NCBI RefSeq assembly: GCF_963576675.1
Contig: NC_088911.1
Coordinates: 77,839,256 to 77,903,255, forward strand
Direction of reading: 5' to 3'
Length of the DNA: 64,000 nt
From: Euphorbia lathyris
Taxonomy: Eukaryota > Streptophyta > Magnoliopsida > Malpighiales > Euphorbiaceae
The notes under the pieces are model-generated. The model was not told the origin of the DNA. It searched no databases and saw only the letters and a program-made list of their open reading frames with translations. Positions 21,501 to 33,500 of this stretch are shown piece by piece (position 1 is the stretch's first letter; each line of letters opens with the position of its first letter). The position numbers and the translations under genes are program-made.

Positions 21501-22808
21501 CTTGCCCTTCTTGTTGTCTCCAAAGCTTACACTACCTCCTCGTTTAAGCTCTAGTGTGATGAACTGAGTTTTATCACATGTCATGTGTCTTGAGCATGCG
21601 CTGTCTATATACCAAAGTTTTGATTTCTCCACGCATGTCAAGCTGACCTCATTGTTGTTTTCCTCCTGCTCAGAATCTCCAGAGAGGTCAGCTTGCTCAG
21701 ATTGAGATTGGTCAGCTCCATCATCTGCCATAAAACATATGTTGGCTGTTTCATTTTGCTCAGCTTCAGATGATGTCGACTCATCACTGTCACTCCACGT
21801 GGCCACCATTGCCTTTTTGCTTCCATTCTTATCTTTCTTCAGATTAGGACAGCTTGACTTAATATGCCCAGTTTGATGGCACTCATAACATGTGACAGGC
21901 TTGGAGCTGTCCTTTTTGTATCTGGTGTCACTGGACTCAGCTTTATATCTGTCTCCTCTCTTGTATGGCCGCTTACTATTTCTTTCATTTCTTCTGAACA
22001 GCTTTTTCATTTTTCTAGTAAACATGGCCATTTCCTCATCATCAGTTGACTCAGCTTCTGTGGAGTCAGCTTTCATCACTAGTGATTTCTGTTTCTTGTC
22101 CTCAGATTTTTCTTTAGCTTCAAAGTTTTTCATGGAAATTTCATGGGTCAGCAAGGAACCGATCAGCTCATCATATTTGTATGTGGTCAGGTCCTGAGCT
22201 TCCTCTACAGCTGTCTTCTTGGCTTGCCAGCATTTGGGAAGACTTCATAAGATCTTCTTCACTTGTTCTTCTTCAGTGAAATTCTTACCGAGTCTTTTAA
22301 GCTCATTTATTATGTTGGTGAACCTGGCATTCATTGCTGAGATGTCCTCATTGTCAGTCATCTCGAACAGCTCATACAATCGCATGTGTTGGTTCACCTT
22401 GGATTCCTTGACCTTGCTGGTGCCTTCATAAGTTACTTCCAGCTTCTTCCAGATTTCCTGTGCTGACTCACAACCTGAAATCTTATTGTATTCTGCAGCA
22501 TCTAGAGCACAGTGAAGCATATTGATAGCCGAAGCATTATTTTGTAATTTTCTGAGGTCATCCTCTGTCCACTCAGCTTCACTTTTAACAATTTTCTCAT
22601 TGTTAACAGTTTTGAATGGCACATGCGGACCTTGAACAATTGCAAGCCATGCACTCATGTTTGTGGCTTGAATAAAGTTCTTCATCCTATTCTTCCAGAA
22701 TGTATAATTTGACCCAAAGAATAGGGGAGGTCTAGTGATTGATAATCCCTCAGGGAGTATCTGTGTTGTTTGGTTTCCTGGGAGGAAACGAGTGTTATTC
22801 TCACCCAT
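18530..22808 (-). pseudogene. gag-pol of element 2, interrupted
   Basis: Start MGENNTRFLP is 62 nt after the 5' LTR. Order: gag (PPLFFGSNYTFWKNRMKNF) with a CCHC knuckle CYECHQTGHIKSSC, protease (WYIDSACSRHMT), integrase ([12 protein letters not shown] zinc region, [28 protein letters not shown]), reverse transcriptase (YIDDIIFG where siblings have YVDDIIFG), RNase H ([28 protein letters not shown]). Stops lie near 22245 (gag), 21228 (after protease) and 20155, and frameshifts near 21070 and 19590, so no polyprotein can be made. A region present in elements 1 and 3, between the acidic gag linker and protease, is absent around 21640; it carries two additional zinc knuckles. The deletion keeps frame. 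Confidence 0.9.
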
Positions 22809-22856
22809 TTTTCGGGATCAGTTCAAGATTGTTAGATCTTTGAGTAGTGAGCTTAG

Positions 22857-22868
22857 GCTCTGATACCA
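22857..22868 (-). other. Primer binding site of element 2
   Basis: TGGTATCAGAGC on the minus strand, two bases after the 5' LTR, complementary to the 3' end of initiator tRNA-Met as usual for plant copia elements. Confidence 0.9.
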
Positions 22869-22870
22869 CT

Positions 22871-24324
22871 TGTTGGTCCCTAGTGATTAGTTCCAAGGGG
22901 GGGGGGGTTAGGAACTAATGTAACTTTTTTATCTTTTAATTATGCTGACTTAATGTTATTTTAAGAGTTTGATAACTCAGCGTGTTGGTCAGCACGACCG
23001 ATTGATTAGTCAGACAGTTTTAGTTCTATGCTGACTAAGCCTGCTTGACTTGAGAGTTGGGAATTGACACTTGAAAGGTCAGCTTCCAACTCAGCACTCA
23101 GATTTACTCAGTTTCAGTTTTAACAATTTATAAGCTGTGTAAATATAACAAGCAACACATGCACATATATATATATTGAGAGAAAGAGTTTAGAAGTTAC
23201 TCAGCAGGACTTATCCTGGTTCGGCCTCTCTGCCTACGTCCAGTCCCCAGTTCCTCCTGGGATTTTCAATCCAATACTAAGCTCTTTCAAGGTAGAGCAC
23301 AAACCTTTTACAAGGCAGTGAGTATGCAAGAGTACGTCCTCTATTCGTCTACTCAGCTCCTACTAAGTACTACAACCCAACACTTAGATTTTTCTACCAC
23401 TGAATACTTACAACCAAGTACTCAGCTCAACACTCTCAATATTCCTATTGATCACAAACTTGTTCTTTTTTCAACTAAAGAACACCTTAGATGATTACAA
23501 AACAATCAATCTAGCATTTACACAGAGAATAGAAACGTTGGTGTAAGATCTTTTTGTATTTGAGTGCTTTGAAGATTTTCTCTCTTGTATTTTTCTTTTG
23601 ATACTTCGGCAATGATCCAAGGCTCTTGATTGTCCTTTTATAGATGGAAATCTGCAGATGGATCATTTGAATTGTTTTAGCCATTAACACCAAAATGGCT
23701 CTTTTGGGGAACATCTTCAGGTCAGCTTCAGACTGTTCCGCCATTCCCTTCCTCTATTTTCTCCAGGTGTCAGGTTTTGTCTTCTTGCATCAGACTTGTC
23801 TTTTTGTGCCAGTTGTCTTTTACCAATAATCCATTGACCCATGTTTCTTGGAATTAGTCTTCTGTGTATTTTCGAGGCTTCAATTATTGGTGCAGAAGAT
23901 TGGCAGACTTTGTCCTTTAGTGAACGGATCCTTCACGCTGTCCTGACTGTTACTCAGCTTCATTCATTATCTTCGAGTGTTTAACTTCCATGCTGAGTTC
24001 CTTCATAGTCAGCTCCGTTCTGTTTATTCAATTCTAAAGGAGTCTTATAATTTAGTCAGCTTCGTTCTGGCAACTTTGAAGGAAGCTTCTGATGCTGAGT
24101 TCTACTCCACTCACCTTTTATTCTTTCATGCTGAGTTCCGTTCCACTCAGCTTTGGCTTATGCTCACTTTTGTCCTATCTAACTTTATATATATATATAT
24201 ATATTTTTGCACTCAATATTGAACAAACACATTAGTACAATTAAATCAAAGCATTTAAATTTAATTGCCTCTTAATCATGGATGATTTTGTCAAATCAAA
24301 ATCTTGTGGAAAGGTGTTTCAACA
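22871..24324 (-). repeat. 5' LTR of element 2
   Basis: It has family termini, sits next to the primer site, and its outer edge abuts the CCTTT target duplication and the accessory ORF of element 1. A run of twelve G near 22904-22915 replaces the six G of the partner LTR. Confidence 0.92.
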
Positions 24325-25171
24325 CCTTTTTCTTGAGTCGCTTGAACCTTGTTTCTTTAGGAGGAGATGGGTCAACATGAATAACCTCCTCATCAGTATC
24401 AACTGTCTCTTCTTCCACAGTTGGATTCTCATGTTGCTCAACGTGATCCTCAACAGCAACATTTTCTTCTTCCTCAATTCTCCGCTCAGCATCATCCTGA
24501 TGTTGCTCAACATCAGTAAGTTGTTCCTGCTCGGTATTGACTTCTTCCTCAACATGAGTTTCTTGCTCAGCATCCTTGACCGGCTCAGCATGAGTTTGGT
24601 CTAGGTCAATTCCATGACCTTTTGGAGGTACAGCGCAATCCAAGGGATCAGCTTCAACAATTGTTAAACCAGAACTTCGACTCTTCTTCCTTAGAGGCAG
24701 TTCTGGAGATTCCTCATTTTCTTCTTCAGGCTCAGTTTGCCCTTTCCTTTTCTCTACTGACCTAGGTGTACCTTAAGGTTGGTCAGCTTCAACATTCTTA
24801 GCTCTGTTCATAGCCCGCTTCTTCCTAGGCACTGCGTCAATATCTTTTGCACATGTTGCCAACGCTTTTCTCTTCCTCTTGTCCTTAGGGGACTCAGCAG
24901 GAGCCTCCACTTCTTTCTCAGGCTCATGCTCAGGCACCTCTTCCTGTTCAGCTTCATCATTTTCCTCAATATCTTCAATTTCTTCATATCCTTTCAATGG
25001 TTGATTGTATAATAATCCAACCAGCAGAGCTGCTGTGATCTCACTTCCCAAGGTATCAGTTTCATTTATGCTCTCGATCTATTTATCCTCGAGGATCTTA
25101 GTGATTAAAGAACCTAACCGAAGTTTCTTACCTCCTCGCTGGAGCGCACCTACCAGAAATACCGGAAGATT
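24325..25171 (-). pseudogene. Accessory ORF of element 1, middle piece
   Basis: This piece lies between the two nested insertions. It continues in frame from 36917 and into 13117 once the inserted elements and one target duplication each are discounted. It holds the end of the globular domain (LRLGSLITKI, LLVGLLYNQPLKGYE) and the Lys/Glu-rich middle with KRKRK-type clusters and acidic runs. Two stops interrupt it, at 25079-25081 and 24773-24775. These are the only disabling point changes I see in the accessory ORF of this copy apart from the two insertions. Confidence 0.8.
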
Positions 25172-25176
25172 GAGAG

Positions 25177-26584
25177 TGTTGGTCCCTGGTAATTAGTTCC
25201 AAAGGGGGGTTAGGAACTAATATAACTTTTTCGCGTTTTAATTAAACTGACTGGAAGTTATTTTGAGAGTTTATTAACTCAGCCTTTGGTCAGCTTGGTG
25301 AGATATATCACAGGACAGTTTTAGTCAGATGTTGACCAAAGTTGTTTCCTTGAGAGTTAGGAATTGACACTCTTGGAGGTCAGCTTCTAACTCAGCACCA
25401 CTTACTTACTCAGGATCAGCTTAGGCAATTTATATGCTGAGTAAATAAAACAAACAACACATGCAGTTATAAGAGAGAGTTTAGAAATTACTCAGTATCA
25501 CTTATCCTGGTTCGGCCTCTCTGCCTACGTCCAGTCCCCAGAGTCCTCTGGGCTTTTTGAATCCAATACTGAGCTCTTTAAAGGTAGAGCACAAACCAAT
25601 TACAAGGCAGTTGAATATGCAAGAGTACCTTCCTCTATTCGTCTACTCAACTAGTACTAAGTGCTACAACCCAGCACCTAGATTTCTCTACCACTGAAAT
25701 GCTTACAACCAAGCACTCAGCTTTACACTCTCAATATTCCTATTAATCACAGACTTGTTCTTTTTGAACTAAAGAACACTTTAGATGATTACAAATCAAT
25801 CTAGCATTTACACATAGAATAGAAAAGTTGGTGTAAGATCCTTTTTGTATTTGAGTGCTTTTGAAACTTTCTCTCTTGTTTTTTTTTCTTTCGATGCTTT
25901 AGTGGTGATCCAAGGTTCTTCATTGTCCTTTTATAGAAGGAAATTGCAGATTTGGATCCTTTGAATTGTTGTTACCGTTAACACCAAAACGGCTCTTTTG
26001 GGGAACAATTTCTGGATAGCTTCAGACTGCACCGCCATTCCCTTTCTCTGTTTTCTTCAGGCGTCAGGTTTGTCTTCTAGCGTCTGGTTTGTCTGTTTGC
26101 ATCAGTTGTCTGTTCCCAATAATCCAACGTCCCATGACTCTTGGAATTAGTCTTTTAGGTGTCTTCGAGGTTCCAATTATTGGTGCAGAAGATTGGCAGA
26201 CTTTGTCTTTTAGTGAACGGATCCTTTATACTGTCCTGACTGTTACTCAGCTCCGTTTGTTCTCTTCGAATGTTCAACGTTCATGCTGAGTTCCTTCTAG
26301 GTCAACTCCGTTCAGTTTAATCGCTTCCGAGGAAGTCTTCAACTTTTAGTCAGCTTCGTTTTGCTTCTGATTTTTACTCCACTCAGCTTCCATTCTGTCA
26401 TGCTGAGTTCCGTTTTACTCAGCTTCGCTTGTGCTAACTTTTGTCCTGTCTTTACTTTATATATTTTTGCACTCAAGATTTAACAAACATATTAGTATAA
26501 TTAAATCAAAGCATCTAAATTTAATTGCCTCTTAATCATGGATGATTTTGTCAAATCAAAATCTTGTGGAAAGGTGTTTCAACA
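25177..26584 (-). repeat. 3' LTR of element 3
   Basis: It starts TGTTGGTCCCTGG and ends GTTTCAACA on the plus strand, next to the purine tract at 26585-26598. It is nearly identical to 35508-36916. Confidence 0.92.
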
Positions 26585-26984
26585 AACTCCCCCATTTTGA
26601 TGTTTGCAAAATACATAATTACGGAACTCAGTTATAAGTTGCCCCATGATTGATATTCTTGATATAACTCCCCCGTAAGGGTTGCATACATTTTGTCTTA
26701 ATTTATTCTAAACCTTCCAAGATCTAATTTAATTAGACTTGATACATTCGTGTGTACTGACTCAGTTTTGGAAGGATGTTGTCTCTCAGTTTAGTTTTAG
26801 TGTTAATGTGTTTAACCTTTTTGATTCGTTTATTCAAACTTGATTACTCAGATCAGGAAGAAAACTGATACTTGTGATATTGGTTTAAACAACAACAACA
26901 AAAAAACATATTAACCTAATCAGTAGACAACAAAAACAGGAAACGGGATATGATGCTAAGTCTCTAGACACAGACTAGCTAGTT
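26585..26984 (-). other. Polypurine tract and 3' non-coding region of element 3
   Basis: The tract is at 26585-26598 (minus strand). The rest carries further G-rich tracts (around 26644 and 26669) and no ORF. Confidence 0.75.
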
Positions 26985-29917
26985 TTACTTCTTCTTTCTT
27001 TGAGCTGAGGGATCAACATAAGCAATGCCTTTTCCTTTGCTTCCAGATGCAGTACCTGTAGACTGAGGCTGAGTTCCTCCTTTACTTATCTCCCCCGTTT
27101 TGCCATCATCGGGCTTGTAGAGGAAAGTTTCATTCCGTGCTGCGGAGGAGAGATACTGAGAGTAGCGCTGGAGCCTTTTGGTGCTTTCACCCAAGCCATC
27201 AATGACTGGCACACTATCGTCTTGGATATGCCTAGGAACCCGAAGGGAGCTGCTTATCATGCTGAGGAGGCATTCATGGGATTTGCTTAGGCAAGTGAGT
27301 GAGCCTGTGATCTGACCAAAGGATTGATGAAACAGTTTTAGCAGAGCAGAATCATAAAACATGCGCTGGGCATTGTTGATGCGCATTGCCTTCATTATAG
27401 CTTGTGAAAAGCTCATGAGTTCAGTATTAGAGATGGGATCAACATCCATCTGGGCTCTGTCGATGTTGAGTAGTCTGACTGCTTCACTTAATTGGTCAAT
27501 AGTACACTGAGAGGAGGAGGATACTAAATCACGTGTACTGGTCAGCTCAGTATGAAGCTGGGTGAAACATTTTTGAAGTTCGGCAGAGGTGGCAAACTCA
27601 GCATTGCCGGGTGGACTTAATTTGGTCATCTCAGCATTCAATTTGGTAAAACAGTCTTGCAATTCAGCAGACGTAACAGACTCAGGATTGGTATTTGCTC
27701 TAGAGGTGGTCAGTTCCGCTGCTAGCTTAACAAAGTAGCTTTGAAGCTCCGTGGAAGTGACATACCCTGGATTGACTTCTGACAGTTGGTGAATTTTGCC
27801 TTCAAGCGAATTCATATGGGTGGCCATTGTAAGCACAAGTTCAGTCAGTTTTGCTATTTGCTCTTGATTTGGTTGCTGAGTTTGAACCGCAGTGATAACG
27901 CAAACCAGATCCTTTGTCCTCGAAGTTCATTCAGAAGCTGGGTAATACCTGACAGGTGGGAGGACTCAGCTTGAGTAGATTGGTGACCCTCAGCTTGAGT
28001 AGTATTGAAATCTTGAAGCAAGGACTGAGCAGAAGCAATGACACGTCGGCCAGACTCAGTAGCATTCAAGAATGCAAACGTAGCAGTATTAGACTCAGAG
28101 GCTGGTACAGAGTTTGATGGTGGTGGAGGAGTTGGTTCTCTGCCAGATTGAGTACCTTGATTGGTACCTAGACTTTGATGGGTTTCTTGAGCTGAGACAT
28201 CAACATATTGAGTTTGAGATGGAGTTTGATTGGACACGTTAATCTGCTCAGCTTGAAGAGGTGAAGTAGAAACAGGAAGTGTGCTACTTTGAGCATCTTG
28301 GATTGGATCTGCAGGGTTTTTGGCTTGTTCCTCATCCTGAGTAACAGAGGCTTGTTTTTCCACTGGATCTTCTGGTGGTGACTCAGTTTCATTAGAGAAG
28401 TACTGGAACTGAATTGTAGAGAGGTCAGTTTCAAGCTCATCAATGGGAAAGTCGTCCATGAGATCAATTTGCTTTTGCGCTTTCTTTTTGAGTCTTCGCC
28501 GTGTCTCAGCTCTTGGCGGTGAATGGTCAGTTCGAATACCTTCACTGAACTCAGTAGCAACTGTCTCCTCTTCTACAGGTTGCTCAAAAGGACCCTCAAC
28601 AGCATTACTTTCTTTCTTTCTCTACTCAGCATCATCCTGAGATTCTTCAATATTGGGACATTCTTCTTGCTCAGTATTAACTTCTTGGTGTTCAACATGT
28701 TGCTCAGTCTCTTCCACAGCTTCCTTTTCTTGGTCAGTGCCAAGACCTTCAGGTTGAGTAGAGGCTAGTGGGACAGCTTCCACTATCTTTAAGGAGTTAC
28801 CCTTTTTCTTTTTCTTTAAAGGGGATTCTGGAGTTTCTTCTTCCTCATCCTCAGGCTCTTCTTGCCTCTTTCTTTTCTCACCTTGTTCCTTAGCCTTGTC
28901 AGCTTTAGCTTTTTCCCTTGATGAAAGCCTTACTTTCTTTGGGACAGCATGAATGTCTTTGGAGCAGGTTTCTGCAGCCTTCCTCTTCTTCCTTTTCTCA
29001 GGCTGAGCTGTCTCAGGTGACTCAGCATGAGCCTCAACATCTTTTGCAGGCTCAGCTTCAGGCTCAATTTCTTGTTGCTCAGCTTCTTCATCTTCCTCAG
29101 CATCTCCAGCTCCTTCATATCCCTTCAATGGTTGATTGTATAACAGTCCATCCAGTAGAACTGCAGTGATTTCACTTCCCAGTGTACTTATTTCATTCAC
29201 CGTCTCTATTTGCTTGTCCTGTATAATTTTTGTAATGAGAGAGCCCAAGCGGAGTTTCTTACCACTTTGTTGAAGCGCTCCAACTAAAAAGACTGGAAGA
29301 TTGAACGGAGTGCAGGTCAACATGTGCCAGATGAAGCACTGTTCGAAGTTTGATGCGGATGAAGCTGAGCTGAGTTTGGGGAAGATAAAGTTGGTCAGCA
29401 TGAAGTGGACCATCTTTTGTTCTTTACCCATACAGGTGCTGGGTATTTCACCCTTATAATCTTTGGGTTTACAGAACCCCTTTAGCTTCTCAGTTGTGGC
29501 TTTTGGTATTTTCTCCTTTGTCGTTCTAAATTGAATTCCTTCGTCTGGTAAATCTAACAATGTGGCTAGATAGACAGGGGTTACGACGATTTTCTGACCT
29601 TTAACAGTGGTCTCCAAATAGTCACAGTCATCTGCATCAACACGTAGATTCGATTAGAATTCCCGTACTAACCTGGGATAGGTTGTTCCTGAAAGAGATA
29701 AGAGACCTTTCCACTTGTTCTTCTCGATCCATTCACAGAATGGTTTCTCAGACGAGACAAAGCTTGGAGAAAACCATCGGCATTTTAAAACCTCCAGATT
29801 GTTGACCTTGGAGTGTACCTTGATCATTTTCCTTTCGATTTCCGTTGAAGGACCCGCGAGGTCAGTGGGTTTATCTGTGGTTTGAGTTTTAGGGGTTTTG
29901 TTTTTGCCGTGAGCCAT
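26985..29917 (-). pseudogene. Accessory (post-pol) ORF of element 3, two stops and one frameshift
   Basis: Start MAHGKNKTP at 29917, final stop at 26985. Stops are at 29654-29656 and 28622-28624, and a one-base loss near 27912 shifts the frame. The architecture matches elements 1 and 2: an N-terminal globular domain (PFCEWIEKNKWKGLLSL, GEIPSTCMG, FIWHMLTCTPFNLPVF, LRLGSLITKI), a Lys/Glu-rich middle with KKRK and KKKKK clusters, a Pro/Ser-rich linker, and a C-terminal coiled-coil part. The repeat region (about 27566-27768) has three 28-residue units, where elements 1 and 2 have two. The conserved FSQAIMKAMRINNAQRMFYD segment follows. No signal peptide or membrane helix. Function unknown. Confidence 0.85.
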
Positions 29918-30520
29918 TTTTGAAGATTTTGAAGTTCTTAGAGAGAAAGAAGTTTGATTTAAGGAGATTACAGTCGTAGTGAATGAAGAGTGGGGATTCT
30001 TCCACTTTATATAAATCTACGACGGCCCTTAATCATTAACTAGCCGTTTTTACCTAGGGACGTTCAACCGACAAAAATTCTGTCAATTATGACATCTTCG
30101 GCGCATGAGATTTGCCATTAATGTGCGTCTTCCCAAGGTGCCAGAGGTTACACGTGTAGGTTCTCTTTACGCGAGTGGGTTTTTACTAGGTTTCGCTAGA
30201 ATTCGAAGCATCCGCGATATTTATTGCCTAACTTTTGAGAAATAATTTCTTTATCACTAATTAACTCAACATACATTACTCACTCAGCATGTGTATTTAC
30301 TCAGCATGGGGTGATTACTCAATATGTTTATCTACTCAGCATAGGATGTTTACTCAGCTTTTATGCCTACTCAGTATCATCACTCAATACATATGTTAAT
30401 CCAGCATAGTGTGGCTTTTTCATTTTCAAGCTTAGTAAGGAGTAGATATTTTACTCAATATGGCATTTGCACAATTATTCAAAGTTCGACTTATATGACA
30501 ATTGTTCAGCACAGATTTAG
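29918..30520 (-). promoter_or_regulatory. Inter-ORF region of element 3: TATA box and CTCAGCAT repeat cluster
   Basis: A clear TATA box (TATATAAA on the minus strand, 30006-30013) lies about 93 nt before the accessory ORF start. A cluster of about ten CTCAGCAT-like units lies at 30265-30510, the same order as in elements 1 and 2. This copy has the best TATA match of the three. Confidence 0.62.
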
Positions 30521-33500
30521 TTAGAGTGGATTTGAAATACCAATTGCTTCCCTTAGTGTGTTGAATTGTTCTCGTGTCAAGGGCTTTGTGAAGATATCTG
30601 CAAGCTGATCATTTGTTGGTACGTAGGTCAGCTTAATCTCATCTTTTAGTACATGGTCTCTGATGAAGTGATGCCTTATGCTAACATGCTTCATCCTGCT
30701 GTGTTGGACTGGATTTTTGGATAGATCAATGGCACTTTTGTTGTCACATTTGATCTCTATTGTCTTTGTTTTGACTCCGTAATCCTCAAGCTGTTGCTTT
30801 ATCCATAGGACTTGTGCAACACAGCTTCCAGCAGCCACGTACTCAGCTTCAGTTGTAGACAGAGCTACGGATGATTTCTTCTTGCTGAACCAAGATACTA
30901 GGCAGCTTCCAAGGAAATGACATCCTCCTGAAGTACTCTTCCATTCTAGCTTATCTCGTCCATAGTCAGCATCAGTATATCCAATGAGTGTGAAGTCATT
31001 TGAGGTTGGATACCACAGACCTGCATCAACTGAGCTTTGCAAGTATCTAAAAATTCTTTTTACAGCAGTTAGATGAGATTCCCTGGGGTGAGCTTGATAT
31101 CTAGCATAATAGCATACTGAGTATTGAATGTCTGGTCTACTGGCAGTGAGATAGAGTAAAGAACCTATCATACCTCGATAGAGTTTACTATCAACTGACT
31201 TACTCTTCTCATCTTTGCATAGGACCGTATCAGTACCCATGGGGGTTGATATTGGTTTGCAATCTACCATGCTGAATTTCTTTAACATTTCCTTGGTGTA
31301 TTTAGACTGACTTATAAAGATGCCATTCGTTCCTTGCTTGATTTGAAGTCCAAGGAAGAAGTTGAGTTCACCCATCATGGACATTTCGAACTCAGTTTGC
31401 ATCTGTTGGCTAAATTCTTTGCACAAGGATTCGTCAGTAGCACCAAAAATTATATCATCAACATATATCTGTGCAAGTAGGGTATGTTTACCCTTTTTCT
31501 TAATGAACAATGTTGTGTCAGCTTTTCCCCTGACATAGTTCCTGGTCAGTAGGAAGTTGGTCAACCTCTCATACCAAGCTCTTGGAGCTTGCTTTAGGCC
31601 GTACAGGGCCTTTTTGAGTTTATAAACGTGATTTGGAAATTTTGGATCTTCAAATCCAGGAGGTTGATTAACATATACCTCTTCGTTTATAAAGCCATTA
31701 AGAAACGCACTTTTTACATCCATTTGGTATAGTTTAAAATTCATGTAACTAGCATAGGCACACAATATACGTATAGCTTCTAATCTAGCAACAGGAGCAA
31801 ATGTTTCTCCATAGTCTATACCCTCTTGCTGACTATAGCCTTGGGCTACAAGTCGAGCTTTGTTTCTAATCACATTTCCATGCTCATCTAGCTTATTTCT
31901 AAAGACCCATTTGGTTCCTATGGACTTTTGATTCCTAGGTTTAGGTACTAAATCCCATACCTCATTTCTGGTGAATTGGTCAAGCTCTTCTTGCATAGCA
32001 TTGATCCAATATTCATCTTGCTCAGCATCAGCAAAGTTCTTTGGCTCATGTATTGATACGAATGCAACATTGCTGAGGTATTTTCTAAGTTGATCTCTGG
32101 TCATTAGTTTGTTATTGGCGGCATCAAGAATGGCTTGTTCCGTATGTCCTCTTGGGATCTTTATTTCCTTGGGCAGTGTTGAGTCGTTTGGAAGAGGTGT
32201 TTCTACAATCTCTACAGGAATAGATTGGTCAGCAAATGATATTTCAATTTCTTGCTTACCTTGAGTCAGCTCCTGTATAGATGAGACAGAGGCTTCTAGT
32301 TGATCGACGGAAGCTGAGCCTGGTTCATCTTCTTCAGGCTGAGCTGACTTACCTGTAGGGTCAGTTTCATCGAACTCAACATGTACAGACTCTTCTACAA
32401 CCTGAGTTCTTTTATTAAATACTCTATATGCTTTACTGTTTGTTGAGTACCTTAAAAAGATCGCCTCGTCAGCTTTAGCATCAAATTTAGCAAGGTTGTC
32501 TTTTGTATTGAGTATAAAACATTTACACCCAAAGGCACGAAAGTATCCAATGTTGGGCTTTCACCCTTTCCAAAGTTCGTATGGGGTTTTCTTAAGTATA
32601 GGTCTAACTAGAGCCCTATTTAGTATGTAACATGCCGTGTGAACAGCTTCACCCCAGAAGTACTTTGGAAGCCTATTTTCACTCAACATTGTCCTAGATA
32701 TTTCAACAATGGTTCTGTTTTTCCTTTCAACGACCCCATTTTGTTGAGGTGTTCTAGGAGCAGAGAAGTTGTGGTCAATACCACAGGTTTCACAGAATTC
32801 ATCAAACTGTTGGTTTTTGAATTCTCCACCATTGTCGCTTCTAATATGAGCTACTATTAGGTCTTTGTCATTTTCAAGCTTTTTAATCAGTGTGGTAAAC
32901 ATCTCAAAAGTTTCATCCTTGCTGCTCAGCAAGATGATCCAAGTGTACCGAGAGAAATCATCTACAACAACCAAGGAGAATTTCTTACCTCCCAAGCTGA
33001 GTGGCTAGATAGGTCCGAAAAGATCCAAGTGTAATAATTCCAATGGTCTTTTGGTTGAGACAATATTTTTGCTATGAAATGACTTTTTAGTTTGTTTGCC
33101 TTGCTGACAAGCTTTACACAGTTGATCTTTTTGAAACTTTAATTTGGGTAATCCCTCAACTAATTGCTATCTAGCTAATTTGGCAAGAAGGTCCATGCTG
33201 ACATGCCCAAGTCTTCTATGCCATAGCCAGGAGTTGTCCTCTTTAGACACTAAGCATATGTTTTTAGGAAACTGTTTTTCTAAGTTTAACATATATACAT
33301 TTTCTACACGAGGGGCAGTTAAAATCAGTTCATTTGTATTTCCCTCGAGTATTTGACACTTAGTATCATCAAATACAACTTTTCTGCCGCTCTTGCAAAG
33401 CTGAGCTACACTCAGCAGATTGTATTTGAGACCTTTAACTAAGGAGACAGATTCAATAGTTGGGTTACCTCCGATAGTACCTGAGCCGACTATCTTACCC

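Larger units (their letters stand above)
13123..24324 (-). mobile_element. Element 2: complete SIRE-type copia element nested in element 1
   Basis: The LTRs at 13123-14573 and 22871-24324 are flanked by CCTTT on both sides (13118-13122 and 24325-24329). The order on the minus strand is 5' LTR, primer site, gag-pol, inter-ORF region, accessory ORF, purine tract, 3' LTR (11.2 kb). It is closest to element 1. By eye the two LTRs differ at about 2-3% of positions. It is inserted in the accessory ORF of element 1 in the same orientation. Gag-pol is about 650 bp shorter than in the other copies because of an internal deletion. Confidence 0.93.
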
